From contig WQZX01000003.1 in assembly GCA_009780515.1 (NCBI GenBank), positions 1 through 64,000 on the forward strand: a stretch of DNA of 64,000 nucleotides. Direction: 5' to 3'. A program made the translations under genes and the position numbers. Each line of letters begins with the position of its first letter. Position 1 is the stretch's first letter. Source of the DNA: Nocardioidaceae bacterium. GTDB taxonomy: Bacteria > Actinomycetota > Actinomycetes > Propionibacteriales > Nocardioidaceae. Shown here one piece after another: positions 17,120 through 24,997 of the stretch. The notes beneath the pieces were generated by a model. The model did not search any database, was not told the DNA's origin, and worked only from the letters and a program-made list of their open reading frames with translations.

Positions 17120-18289
17120 GTGTCCCAGGACCTGTACGACCTGCTCGGCGTCCCGCGCGACGCCGACGGCGACGCCATCAAGAAGGCCTACCGCAAGCTG
17201 GCCCGCCAGCTGCACCCCGACGTCAACCCCGACCCCGAGGCGCAGGAGCGCTTCAAGCAGGTGTCGGCGGCGTACGAGGTGCTGTCCGACCCGCAGAAGC
17301 GGTCGTCGTACGACCGCGGCGGCGACCCGTTCGGCGGTGCCGGCGGCTTCGGCGGCGCGGGCGCGGGCTTCTCGTTCACCGACATCATGGACGCCTTCTT
17401 CGGTGGCCAGGCCGGTGGCGGCGGGGGTCGCGGGCCGCGCTCGCGGGTGCGCCGCGGCCAGGACGCGCTGATCCGTCTCGAGGTCGACCTCGCCGACGCC
17501 GCGTTCGGCGCCACCAAGGAGCTCAAGGTCGACACCGCGGTGCGCTGCTCGGCCTGCAGCGGCTCGGGCGCCGCCGCCGGCTCCGAGCCGGTGACCTGCG
17601 AGACCTGCCACGGCCACGGCGAGGTCGCGCACGTGCAGCGGTCGTTCCTCGGTGAGATCCGCACCGTGCGGCCCTGCCCCAGCTGCCGCGGCTACGGCAC
17701 CACCATCCCCGACCCCTGCCGCGAGTGCTCGGGCGAGGGACGGGTCCGCTCGCGTCGTACCCTCACCGTCAAGATCCCGGCCGGCGTCGACACCGGCACC
17801 CGGGTCCAGCTCGCCGACCAGGGCGAGGTCGGCCCCGGTGGCGGCCCGCCCGGAGACCTGTACGTCGAGATCCAGGTCCGGCCGCACCGGACGTTCACCC
17901 GTCACGGCAGCGACCTGCTGTGCACCGTCGCCGTGCCGATGACGGCCGCCGCGCTCGGCACGACCGTCGTGCTGCCGACGCTCGAGGCGGACGTCGAGCA
18001 GGACGCCGGGTCGGGGGTCGAGACGTCCTTCGAGCTCGGGGTGCCGCCCGGCACCCAGTCGGGCCACGAGGTGTCGATGCGCGGCCGGGGTGTGCCCGGG
18101 CTGCGCGGCGGCCGCGGGGACCTGATCGTCACGGTCATCGTCGAGACCCCCACCCGGCTCGACGACCACCAGAAGGAGCTGCTCCGGGCGCTCGCGACCG
18201 CGCGCGCCGAGGAGCAGCCGACCGGCGACGTACGACCGGCGCACAAGTCGATGTTCGGTCGCCTGCGCGACGCCTTCGGGCAGCACTGA
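17120..18289 (+). CDS. dnaJ: Chaperone DnaJ (DnaJ2 type)
   Basis: This 389-aa co-chaperone stimulates DnaK ATPase and delivers unfolded substrates. The J domain covers residues 3-68 with the HPD motif (QLHPDVNP, about 32-39). A Gly/Phe-rich linker follows (about 70-115), then four zinc-binding CxxCxGxG repeats ([32 protein letters not shown], about 148-210), and the C-terminal substrate-binding domains with MRGRGVPGL near 318. All key residues are intact. The GTG start is 44 bp after hrcA, so both are read from the CIRCE-controlled promoter. rsmE follows 7 bp after the stop. Confidence 0.95.
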   Translation: MSQDLYDLLGVPRDADGDAIKKAYRKLARQLHPDVNPDPEAQERFKQVSAAYEVLSDPQKRSSYDRGGDPFGGAGGFGGAGAGFSFTDIMDAFFGGQAGGGGGRGPRSRVRRGQDALIRLEVDLADAAFGATKELKVDTAVRCSACSGSGAAAGSEPVTCETCHGHGEVAHVQRSFLGEIRTVRPCPSCRGYGTTIPDPCRECSGEGRVRSRRTLTVKIPAGVDTGTRVQLADQGEVGPGGGPPGDLYVEIQVRPHRTFTRHGSDLLCTVAVPMTAAALGTTVVLPTLEADVEQDAGSGVETSFELGVPPGTQSGHEVSMRGRGVPGLRGGRGDLIVTVIVETPTRLDDHQKELLRALATARAEEQPTGDVRPAHKSMFGRLRDAFGQH

Positions 18290-18296
18290 GCGCGCG

Positions 18297-19037
18297 ATGA
18301 CGCTGCCCCAGCACCTCGTCCCCTCGCTCGTGGGGGTCGCCCCCGGGGCAACCGTCGTCGTCGAGGGCGACGAGGCCCACCACGCCGTCGTCGTACGACG
18401 GATGCGGGTCGGCGAGGACCTGCAGCTCGCCGACGGGATGGGCCGGGTCGTCGTCGGCGAGGTGACCGAGACCGCGAAGCGGGGGCTGTCGGTCCGGGTG
18501 ACCTCGGTCGATGACCTCGCCGAGCCGGCGCCGCGGGTGACCGTGGTGCAGGCGCTGCCCAAGGGCGATCGCGGCGAGCTGGCCGTCGAGGTGCTGACCG
18601 AGATCGGCGTCGCGCGGATCGTGCCGTGGGCCGCCGCGCGCAGCGTCACCGTCTGGAAGGGCGAGCGCGCCGCCCGGTCGCACGCCAAGTGGGCCGCGAC
18701 GGCCCGCGAGGCCGCCAAGCAGTCGCGTCGTGCCTGGCACCCCGAGGTCGTGCCGATGGCGACGACGGCGCAGGCCGTCCAGGTGGTCTCCGGCGCGGAC
18801 CTGGCCGTCGTGCTCCACGAGGACGCATCCGAGCCGCTCGACGCCCTCGCGGTCCCCTCTGACGGCGAGATCGTGGTCGTCGTCGGGCCCGAGGGCGGTC
18901 TCACCGACGACGAGGTCGCGGCGTTCGTCGCCGCCGGCGGGGTGTCGACGCGGCTCGGCGCGGAGGTCCTCCGCACCTCCACCGCGGGGCTCGCCGCCGT
19001 CTCGGCCCTGTTGGCGCGGACCCCGCGCTGGGGGTAG
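18297..19037 (+). CDS. rsmE: 16S rRNA (uracil-1498-N3)-methyltransferase RsmE
   Basis: This 246-aa SPOUT methyltransferase modifies U1498 of 16S rRNA with SAM. It has an N-terminal PUA-like RNA-binding part (EGDEAHHAVVVRRMRVGEDL) and the C-terminal trefoil knot with VVGPEGGLTDDEV (about 195-207) and LGAEVLRTSTAGLAAV (about 222-237), both characteristic of RsmE. It follows dnaJ by 7 bp, matching the dnaJ2-rsmE pair of mycobacteria (Rv2373c-Rv2372c). Downstream comes a 400-bp gene-poor stretch with a palindromic repeat, and then minus-strand genes. Confidence 0.93.
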   Translation: MTLPQHLVPSLVGVAPGATVVVEGDEAHHAVVVRRMRVGEDLQLADGMGRVVVGEVTETAKRGLSVRVTSVDDLAEPAPRVTVVQALPKGDRGELAVEVLTEIGVARIVPWAAARSVTVWKGERAARSHAKWAATAREAAKQSRRAWHPEVVPMATTAQAVQVVSGADLAVVLHEDASEPLDALAVPSDGEIVVVVGPEGGLTDDEVAAFVAAGGVSTRLGAEVLRTSTAGLAAVSALLARTPRWG

Positions 19038-19060
19038 GCGGGTCGGCTCTGCCGGGGCGT

Positions 19061-19154
19061 GCGGGTTTCACATGGGATGCAGGACACCCCTCGCTTCCCA
19101 AGCGTCGCAACGCAGGGGATGCGCCGGCTTCGCTGCATCCCATGTGAAATCCGC
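19061..19154. repeat. 94-bp dispersed palindromic repeat, copy A (inverted orientation)
   Basis: Terminal arms TTTCACATGGGATGCAG and its complement, flanked by GCGG and CCGC, are 22 bp long with one mismatch. The 50-bp core has a second imperfect dyad. Copies B (45357-45450) and C (46577-46670) have the same length; by its core (GCGAAGC on the right side), copy A lies in the opposite orientation. It occupies the intergenic region between rsmE and the convergent lipoprotein gene (19038-19439). Confidence 0.9.
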
Positions 19155-19162
19155 AGCCGTCG

Positions 19163-19300
19163 TCACCCCGGCAGGCTCAGCGCGTCGTCGCGTACGTGGA
19201 GGTGCACGGTGTCGCGCAGGCTCAGCACCCGCACCAGCGTGCGACCCTCGAGCGCTCGGCTCACGACGCGCGCGTCGAGGACCTCGATCCGCCCCACCAT
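19163..19300 (-). other. Short open frame beside repeat A, possible gene remnant
   Basis: A 45-codon frame (start MVGRIEVLDARVV, end DDALSLPG) ends 8 bp from repeat A. The open frame continues upstream past the ATG without a start of its own. It reads like normal high-GC protein sequence (hydrophobic beta-strand pattern, no bias), so it could be the C-terminal remnant of a lost gene truncated near the repeat. No family is recognised, and it may be chance. Apart from this, repeat A and the terminator at 19388-19421, nothing is seen in the 402-bp gap. Confidence 0.2.
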
Positions 19301-19387
19301 CTCGGCCGGCGCCACGGCACTCCGCTCGAGCAGGTGCTGGCGCCCGCGGCCTTTGTGTCGGAGCCCTCTCGTTGACTCCGCCTGCGC

Positions 19388-19421
19388 GAACGGCCGGTGG
19401 ATGTGGGGCCGCCGGCCGTTC
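19388..19421 (-). terminator. Hairpin downstream of the Gmad2 lipoprotein gene
   Basis: GAACGGCCGG (19388-19397) and CCGGCCGTTC (19412-19421) form a perfect 10-bp stem with a 14-nt loop. It lies 18 bp past the stop of the minus-strand gene at 19440. There is no U-tract, as is common in actinobacteria. Confidence 0.55.
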
Positions 19422-19439
19422 GTCAGCTCGTCGTCGAGC

Positions 19440-20354
19440 TCACTTGATCGTGAACCTCTTGGTGTCCTTCGTCGCCGCGGGACCCTCGCCGCCGGAGTCG
19501 GTGCTCGCCACGAACGTGTAGGTGCCGGGGGAGAGCTTGCTCAGGTCGACCGTGGCCTTCCACGGGTAGAGCTTGTCCATCCAGCCGCTCGACATCGTGC
19601 TGCCGTGCAGCACCGCCTTGCCGGAGGAGTCCTGCACCTGCCAGGCGACGTTCGCCTCGAACGAGCTGCCGACGCCGCTGAACGTGGTCTTGCCGGCCTT
19701 CAGGGTGGCGCCGTCGGTCGGGGCGAGCACGCTCATCAGCGCGAGCGTCTTGAGCTGGTTGGCCGGCTTCGCGGTCGCCGGCTGCCCGAGGTACGTCGAC
19801 GGCTTGCCACCGAGGGTGAACTGGACCGGCAGCGGCTTGGCGGCGGTGCCGTTGGCGGCGTTCAGCGTGTAGACGACGGCCTGCTGCGCCAGCTCGGCCG
19901 TCGCGGCGGACGTGCCGCTCGGCACCTTCGCCCACTGCGAGCCGGCCAGCGTCACGTCGATCTGCTTGCCCTTCTCGACGCTCGCCGAGGCGAGGCTGCC
20001 CGGGGGCACGGCGGCGCTGTAGTCGGGGTCGACCGGCTTGCCCGCGTCGAGGACCTTCACCGCCCCGGCGATCGGGTCGCCCTTGCCGAGGGCGGCCTGC
20101 TCGGCGGTGATCCGGTCGCCTTGCGGGGTCTTCACCAGCCAGTAGACGAGGCCCGAGGGCTTGCCGCTCACGGCCGCCGCGGAGGTGGTCGGTGTGGCGG
20201 GAGCGGAGGTCGTCGCGGTCGCGGCGGGGGACGTCTTGGCGCCGGCCCCGGTCGTCGTGGTGGTGCCCGAGCTGCTGCCGCAGCCGGCCACCAGGCCGAG
20301 GCCGACCACTGCGGCCACGGCCGCGGGAGCACTACGGCGGAGCGGGTTGGTCAT
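19440..20354 (-). CDS. Lipoprotein with GerMN and Gmad2 domains
   Basis: This 304-aa exported lipoprotein has the lipobox LVAGC (Cys25), a Thr/Ala-rich linker to about 62, a GerMN-like domain (about 65-185, with VYWLVKTPQGDRI and QQAVVYTLNA) and a C-terminal Gmad2 Ig-like domain (about 208-304, with APTDGATL and SPGTYTFVASTDS). Such proteins occur at the cell surface of sporulating and non-sporulating Gram-positives; their role is thought to be structural or in binding. The ATG follows GAGGGATC. It lies downstream of a homologous membrane-anchored protein and a sigma factor, in one probable operon. Confidence 0.75.
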   Translation of the reverse strand: MTNPLRRSAPAAVAAVVGLGLVAGCGSSSGTTTTTGAGAKTSPAATATTSAPATPTTSAAAVSGKPSGLVYWLVKTPQGDRITAEQAALGKGDPIAGAVKVLDAGKPVDPDYSAAVPPGSLASASVEKGKQIDVTLAGSQWAKVPSGTSAATAELAQQAVVYTLNAANGTAAKPLPVQFTLGGKPSTYLGQPATAKPANQLKTLALMSVLAPTDGATLKAGKTTFSGVGSSFEANVAWQVQDSSGKAVLHGSTMSSGWMDKLYPWKATVDLSKLSPGTYTFVASTDSGGEGPAATKDTKRFTIK

Positions 20355-20376
20355 GATCCCTCACATTCGTCGTTGA

Positions 20377-21378
20377 CTACTTGATCTCGATGTCGCGGTC
20401 GTCGGTGTAGGTCGCCGAGGCGGCCGAGGTCTGGCCGGTCGCGGTGACCTCGACCCGGAAGACGTAGCGCCCCGGGGCGAGCCCGCTCACGTCGATCGTG
20501 CCGGTCTCCCAGCCCGGAGCGCCGAGGCTAGTGCCGACGGAGGGGTCGGAGGGAAGCGGACGCGCCGTGCCGCGCGCAACCTCTCGCCCGTCGGGCAGGG
20601 AGAGCGTCCACGACACGGGGGTGCCGATGTCGGCGCCGGTGCTGCCGCGCGCCTGCAGGCTGCCGCTCACCGCCTGGTTCTCGACCGGGTCGCTGATGTT
20701 GACCGGCGCGGTGACGTCGTAGCCGCGGTCGCGGGGGACGCGTGGGCCGGTGGGGACGCCGAGCACCTGGGTCGCGGGGGTGCCGTCGTGGACGAACGCG
20801 ACCGGGACGCTGGAGCCCAGGGCGGCCTCGGCGGTGTAGACGGCCTGCTGCAGACCGAGGTATGCGTCGCCGCTGGCGACCCCGGGCGGCCGCCGCAGCG
20901 CGTCGTCGGACAGCGAGACGGTGACGACGCCGTTCGCGGCCGTCGCGTCGAGGAACGATCCGGCTGGCCAGGCGGTGCGGTAGTCGGGGTCCTGCGGGCC
21001 GTGGTCGGAGGTCAGCAGTCGCAGGGCGCCGAGCACACGTCCGGACGGGTCGCTGGGCGCGTCGGCCTGCTGGAACTCCCGGAAGAGGCGGGTGCCGGTC
21101 GGCGTCGAGGACAGGAAGTAGACCGCCGTGGCCGCCCCGGGGGAGGCGGCCTCCGGGACGCTGCGGTGCCACTGGCCGAGGGCGACCCCGCCGCCGACGA
21201 TGACGGCCGCGGCCATCCCCGTCGCGAGCAGCACCCCGGCCTGACGGCGGCGCGGCGCCGACGACGAGCGGGTACGTCGTCGTACCTCCGCGAGCCCGTC
21301 GCCCGGGGTCACGGCGTCGGCCGCGCGGGCGAGGGCATCGCGCAGACCGTCGTACGGGTGGTCGTGATCGTCAGGCAT
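20377..21378 (-). CDS. Membrane-anchored GerMN/Gmad2 protein, sigma-factor partner
   Basis: This 333-aa protein has a cytoplasmic N-terminus of about 45 residues, one membrane helix (GVLLATGMAAAVIVGGGVAL, about 48-67), then an extracellular GerMN-like domain (TAVYFLSSTPTGTRL and LQQAVYTAEAAL) and a Gmad2 Ig-like domain (APVNISDPVENQAVSG and GLAPGRYVFRVEV). It starts 8 bp inside the preceding sigma-factor gene, with a strong GGAAGGAGG site. The one-helix topology right after a SigE-family gene is that of an anti-sigma factor, but the short cytoplasmic part shows no zinc-binding anti-sigma motif. It may sense the cell surface and modulate the sigma factor; this is an inference. Confidence 0.7.
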   Translation of the reverse strand: MPDDHDHPYDGLRDALARAADAVTPGDGLAEVRRRTRSSSAPRRRQAGVLLATGMAAAVIVGGGVALGQWHRSVPEAASPGAATAVYFLSSTPTGTRLFREFQQADAPSDPSGRVLGALRLLTSDHGPQDPDYRTAWPAGSFLDATAANGVVTVSLSDDALRRPPGVASGDAYLGLQQAVYTAEAALGSSVPVAFVHDGTPATQVLGVPTGPRVPRDRGYDVTAPVNISDPVENQAVSGSLQARGSTGADIGTPVSWTLSLPDGREVARGTARPLPSDPSVGTSLGAPGWETGTIDVSGLAPGRYVFRVEVTATGQTSAASATYTDDRDIEIK

Positions 21379-21922
21379 CGCCGCCCTCCTTCCGCTCGCC
21401 CTCCAGCATGCTGCGCAGCGCGGCCGATCCGCGGGACGCGTGGCTCTTCACCGCGCCTCGGGTCACGCCGAGGGTCCGGGCGATCTCGGCCTCGGACAGG
21501 TCCAGGTAGTAGCGCAGCACGATCACCTCGCGCTGTCGCCGCGGCAGCCGGCGCAGCGCGGCGAGCACCGTCTCGCGCCGGTCGGTGGCGAGCGCGGCGT
21601 CGTCCGCGGGCGGCGCGTCCGGAGGTGGCGCCTGCCGAGCGAGGAACCGCTCGACCACGCCTCGGTGACGCAGCGCCGACCGGGAGCGGTTGACCACCGC
21701 CTGCCGGAGGTACGCCGCCGCGCTGGCCGGGTCGGCGAGCCGGTGCCAGCGCTGGTGCACGGCCACGAGCGAGTCCTGCACGATCTCCTCGGCGCGGCCC
21801 TGGTCGTGGACCAGGAGGTAGGACAGCCGGACCATCGACACCCACTGCTCGGCGTACAGCCTCTCGACGGCGGCGTCGGCGGTCTCGGCCGCCTCGGAGC
21901 CGCCGCGATCCGTCGGACTCAC
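21371..21922 (-). CDS. SigE-family ECF RNA polymerase sigma factor
   Basis: This roughly 183-aa sigma factor contains region 2 (AEQWVSMVRLSYLLVHDQGRA and EEIVQDSLVAV, about 21-57) and region 4 (LRRLPRRQREVIVLRYYLDL and SEAEIARTLGVTRGAVKSHASR, about 118-160). It belongs to the SigE-like group common in Streptomyces and Nocardioides. The start is uncertain: GTG at 21922 is chosen as the nearest start before the conserved part, and no ribosome binding site supports it. The stop overlaps the next gene by 8 bp. It probably directs transcription of its own operon with the two Gmad2 proteins. Confidence 0.85.
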   Translation of the reverse strand: MSPTDRGGSEAAETADAAVERLYAEQWVSMVRLSYLLVHDQGRAEEIVQDSLVAVHQRWHRLADPASAAAYLRQAVVNRSRSALRHRGVVERFLARQAPPPDAPPADDAALATDRRETVLAALRRLPRRQREVIVLRYYLDLSEAEIARTLGVTRGAVKSHASRGSAALRSMLEGERKEGGDA

Positions 21923-22034
21923 GGCGCGCACCGATGTCCCGACGGGGGCGACTGCATGGATGACCACGGTAGTTGGACGCGCGGGCGCCGGCAGGGGTTG
22001 ACGTCGGCGCGCCGTCGTCTGGGAGGCTCGAGCC

Positions 22035-22379
22035 GTGACCGATGACTGCATCTTCTGCAAGATCGTGGCGGGCGAGATCCCCGCCGAGATCGTCCACGAG
22101 TCCGACACGACGGTCGCTTTCCGCGACATGAGCCCGCAGGCGCCGACGCACGTGCTGGTGATCCCGCGCAGCCACTACCCGAACGCCGCGGCCCTCGCCG
22201 CGGGCGAGCCGGCGACGGCGGCGCACCTGTTCGACGCGGCGCGGGCGATCGCCGAGCAGGCGGGCCTGGACAAGGGCTACCGGCTCGTCCTCAACACCGG
22301 CGAGGACGCGCACCAGACCGTCTTCCACGTGCACATGCACCTCCTCGGCGGCCGCCCGATGGGCTGGCCGCCGGGCTGA
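22035..22379 (+). CDS. HIT family nucleotide-binding hydrolase (HINT-like)
   Basis: This 114-aa histidine triad protein has [16 protein letters not shown] at 5-20, the start typical of HINT proteins, and the active-site motif HVHMHLLGG (about 98-106). HINT enzymes hydrolyse nucleoside phosphoramidates and aminoacyl-adenylates. The GTG start has GGGAGG 8-9 nt upstream. In M. tuberculosis a HIT gene (Rv1262c) is elsewhere, but HIT genes next to rsmE and phoH are common in actinobacteria, so this belongs to the conserved backbone interrupted by the sigma-factor block. Confidence 0.9.
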   Translation: MTDDCIFCKIVAGEIPAEIVHESDTTVAFRDMSPQAPTHVLVIPRSHYPNAAALAAGEPATAAHLFDAARAIAEQAGLDKGYRLVLNTGEDAHQTVFHVHMHLLGGRPMGWPPG

Positions 22380-22428
22380 GCACGGGATGGCTAACGTCTC
22401 CGATGACCGTCTCGAGCAGGAGGTAGCG

Positions 22429-23529
22429 ATGCAGCAGGTGAAGGCCGTCGTGGCGCGGAGCAAGGGCGCGCCCGTGGAAGTCGTGTCGATCAACGTCCCC
22501 GACCCGGGTCCGGGGGAGGCCGTCGTACGCGTCCAGTCGTGCGGGGTGTGCCACACCGACCTGCACTACCGCGAGGGCGGCATCAACGACGACTTCCCCT
22601 TCCTGCTGGGACACGAGGCCGCCGGCGTCGTCGAGTCGGTCGGCGCCGACGTCACCTCGGTCGCGCCCGGTGACTTCGTGGTGCTCAACTGGCGCGCGGT
22701 CTGCGGCGAGTGTCGCGCGTGCAGGCGCGGCGACCTGCACTACTGCTTCAACACCCACAACGCGACGCAGCGGATGACCCTCGAGGACGGCACCGAGCTC
22801 ACGCCCGCGCTCGGCATCGGCGCCTTCGCGGAGAAGACCCTCGTCGCCGCGGGCCAGTGCACCAAGGTCGACCCGACCGCGCGTCCGGCCGCGGTCGGAC
22901 TGCTGGGCTGCGGTGTGATGGCCGGGATCGGCGCCGCGATCAACACCGGCGGCGCTGGCCGGGGGAAGTCCGTCGCGGTCATCGGCTGCGGCGGTGTCGG
23001 CGTGGCGGCGATCGCGGGCGCGGCACTCTCCGGTGCGAGCCCGATCATCGCCGTCGACATCGACGCGAAGAAGCTCGCCAAGGCCGAGGCGCTCGGCGCC
23101 ACCCACACGGTCGACTCCTCGAAGGGCGACCCGGTCGAGGAGATCAAGCGCATCTGCGCGGCGACGTACGACGGAGCCGAGGGTGCCGACCTCGTGATCG
23201 AGGCCGTGGGCCGGCCGGAGACGTGGAAGCAGGCCTTCTACGCCCGCGACCTGGCCGGCACGGTCGTGCTCGTCGGCGTACCGACACCGGACATGAAGGT
23301 GCCCGACCTGCCGCTGATCGACGTCTTCGGGCGCGGCGGCGCGCTGAAGTCCTCCTGGTACGGCGACTGCCTGCCCAGCCGCGACTTCCCGATGCTCGTC
23401 GACCTCTACCAGCAGGGCCGTCTCGACCTCGACGCGTTCGTGAGCGAGGAGATCGGCATCGGCGACATCGAGGCGGCCTTCGAGAAGATGCACAACGGCG
23501 ACGTGCTCCGCTCGGTGGTGATCCTCTAG
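22429..23529 (+). CDS. mscR: S-(hydroxymethyl)mycothiol dehydrogenase
   Basis: This 366-aa zinc-dependent class III alcohol dehydrogenase oxidises the formaldehyde-mycothiol adduct. The catalytic zinc site begins with [14 protein letters not shown] (about 38-51) and GHEAAG; the structural zinc is bound by [15 protein letters not shown] (about 91-105). The NAD fold has [12 protein letters not shown] (about 185-196). The pattern [19 protein letters not shown] is typical of mycothiol-dependent formaldehyde dehydrogenase, as opposed to the glutathione enzyme. I chose the ATG at 22429 because AGGAGG lies 6 nt upstream; an ATG at 22387 has none. The metallo-hydrolase gene overlaps its stop by 1 bp, a pair conserved in actinobacteria. 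Confidence 0.9.
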   Translation: MQQVKAVVARSKGAPVEVVSINVPDPGPGEAVVRVQSCGVCHTDLHYREGGINDDFPFLLGHEAAGVVESVGADVTSVAPGDFVVLNWRAVCGECRACRRGDLHYCFNTHNATQRMTLEDGTELTPALGIGAFAEKTLVAAGQCTKVDPTARPAAVGLLGCGVMAGIGAAINTGGAGRGKSVAVIGCGGVGVAAIAGAALSGASPIIAVDIDAKKLAKAEALGATHTVDSSKGDPVEEIKRICAATYDGAEGADLVIEAVGRPETWKQAFYARDLAGTVVLVGVPTPDMKVPDLPLIDVFGRGGALKSSWYGDCLPSRDFPMLVDLYQQGRLDLDAFVSEEIGIGDIEAAFEKMHNGDVLRSVVIL

Positions 23530-24146
23530 TGACCGCCCGCATCGACCACACCGTCACGTCCGGGACCTTCAGCCTCGACGGCGAGACCTTCGACGTCGAC
23601 AACAACGTCTGGGTCGTCGGCGACGACACCGAGTGCGTCGTGATCGACGCACCGCACAGCGTCAGCGACATCCTCGGCGTCGTCGGCGACCGCAAGGTCA
23701 AGGCGATCGTCTGCACCCACGCGCACGACGACCACGTCCGGGTCGCGCCGGGGCTGCGCGAGGAGGTCGTCGCGCCGATCCTGCTGCACCCCGACGACCG
23801 GCCGCTGTGGGAGCTCACCCACACCGACCACCTCTGGGACGTCGACCTGAGCGACGGCCAGGAGATCTCGGTCGCCGGCACCATGCTGCGCGTGATCCAC
23901 ACGCCCGGGCACGCCCCCGGCGCCGTCTGCCTGTACGCCGCCGACCTCGGCTGCGTCTTCACCGGCGACACGCTCTTCCAGGGTGGGCCCGGGGCGACCG
24001 GCCGCTCCTACAGCGACCTGCCGACGCTCGAGGAGTCGATCCGCACGCGCCTGTTCGTGCTGCCCGACGAGACCGTGGTGCACACTGGACACGGAGCCGA
24101 CACCACGATCGGCGAGGAGCGCGGTCGGATGGCGAAGGACGGCTGA
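23529..24146 (+). CDS. MBL-fold metallo-hydrolase of the mycothiol formaldehyde pathway
   Basis: This 205-aa metallo-beta-lactamase-fold protein has the zinc motif THAHDDHVR (about 63-71), a second His in TPGHAPGAV and Asp in FTGDTLFQGG, and a final VHTGHG, all as in glyoxalase II-like hydrolases. It directly follows mscR (the TAG stop and GTG start share one base), so it probably hydrolyses the S-formylmycothiol or a related thioester made by MscR; that role is proposed for its homologues next to mscR in other actinobacteria. It ends 11 bp before fdhD. Confidence 0.85.
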   Translation: MTARIDHTVTSGTFSLDGETFDVDNNVWVVGDDTECVVIDAPHSVSDILGVVGDRKVKAIVCTHAHDDHVRVAPGLREEVVAPILLHPDDRPLWELTHTDHLWDVDLSDGQEISVAGTMLRVIHTPGHAPGAVCLYAADLGCVFTGDTLFQGGPGATGRSYSDLPTLEESIRTRLFVLPDETVVHTGHGADTTIGEERGRMAKDG

Positions 24147-24157
24147 GGGCCGGTGAC

Positions 24158-24958
24158 ATGGGACGCGTGACCGCTCGCCGCCCGGTCCTGCGGATCGGTC
24201 CTAGCGGCACGACCCGGAGGCCCGACGCGCTCGCCGTCGAGGAGCCGCTGGAGATCCGGGTCGACGGTGCGCCGCTGGTCGTCACGATGCGCACGCCCGG
24301 GCACGACGTCGATCTCGCCCACGGCTTCCTGTCCTCCGAGGGGGTGATCGCCGAGCCCGCCGACGTCGTGCTCGCGCGGCACTGCACCGACAGCGACCTC
24401 AACGTCCTCGAGGTCACCCTCCGCGACGGTGGCCGGCGGCCGCCGGACCGGCGCGCGTTCGCGATGACGAGCGCGTGCGGGGTGTGTGGCAAGGAGTCGA
24501 TCGAGGCGGTGGCGCGCGAGCAGCGCTGGCCGCTGCCCGAGCCGGCGCCGATGCTCGACGCGGCCGCGGTCCTCACGCTGCCGGACAAGCTGCGGGTCGA
24601 GCAGCGGGTGTTCGAGCGCACCGGCGGCATCCACGCCGCCGGGATCTTCGGACCCAACGGCGAGGTACGCGTCGTGCGCGAGGACGTCGGGCGTCACAAC
24701 GCCGTCGACAAGGCGGTCGGCTGGGCCGTGCGCGAGGGCCTGCTGCCGCTGCACGACTCGGTGCTCGTGGTGAGCGGGCGGGCGTCGTACGAGCTGGTGC
24801 AGAAGGCCGTGCTGGCGGGCATCCCGGTGCTCGTCGCGGTCTCCGCACCCTCGTCGCTGGCGGTGGACCTCGCCGAGGAGTCCGGGCTGACGCTGGCGGG
24901 CTTCGTGCGCGGGGAGTCGATGAACATCTACACCCATCCCGAGCGGGTGCTCCCGTAG
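24158..24958 (+). CDS. fdhD: Formate dehydrogenase accessory sulfurtransferase FdhD
   Basis: This 266-aa protein carries sulfur from a cysteine desulfurase to the molybdenum cofactor of formate dehydrogenase. It has EEPLEIRVDG near 28-37, the HGFLSSEG block, the mobile-loop CGVCGK motif with both Cys (about 107-110), GGIHAAGIF (about 153-161), and the DVGRHNAVDKAVG block near 174-186. No formate dehydrogenase gene is in the window. Its place directly after mscR and the hydrolase makes sense as formaldehyde to formate to CO2, because formate is the end product of the first two enzymes; co-transcription is likely but unproven. Confidence 0.92.
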   Translation: MGRVTARRPVLRIGPSGTTRRPDALAVEEPLEIRVDGAPLVVTMRTPGHDVDLAHGFLSSEGVIAEPADVVLARHCTDSDLNVLEVTLRDGGRRPPDRRAFAMTSACGVCGKESIEAVAREQRWPLPEPAPMLDAAAVLTLPDKLRVEQRVFERTGGIHAAGIFGPNGEVRVVREDVGRHNAVDKAVGWAVREGLLPLHDSVLVVSGRASYELVQKAVLAGIPVLVAVSAPSSLAVDLAEESGLTLAGFVRGESMNIYTHPERVLP

Positions 24959-24997
24959 CATGGGAGCAGTCCGGACCCGCATCGACGAAAGCACGCA

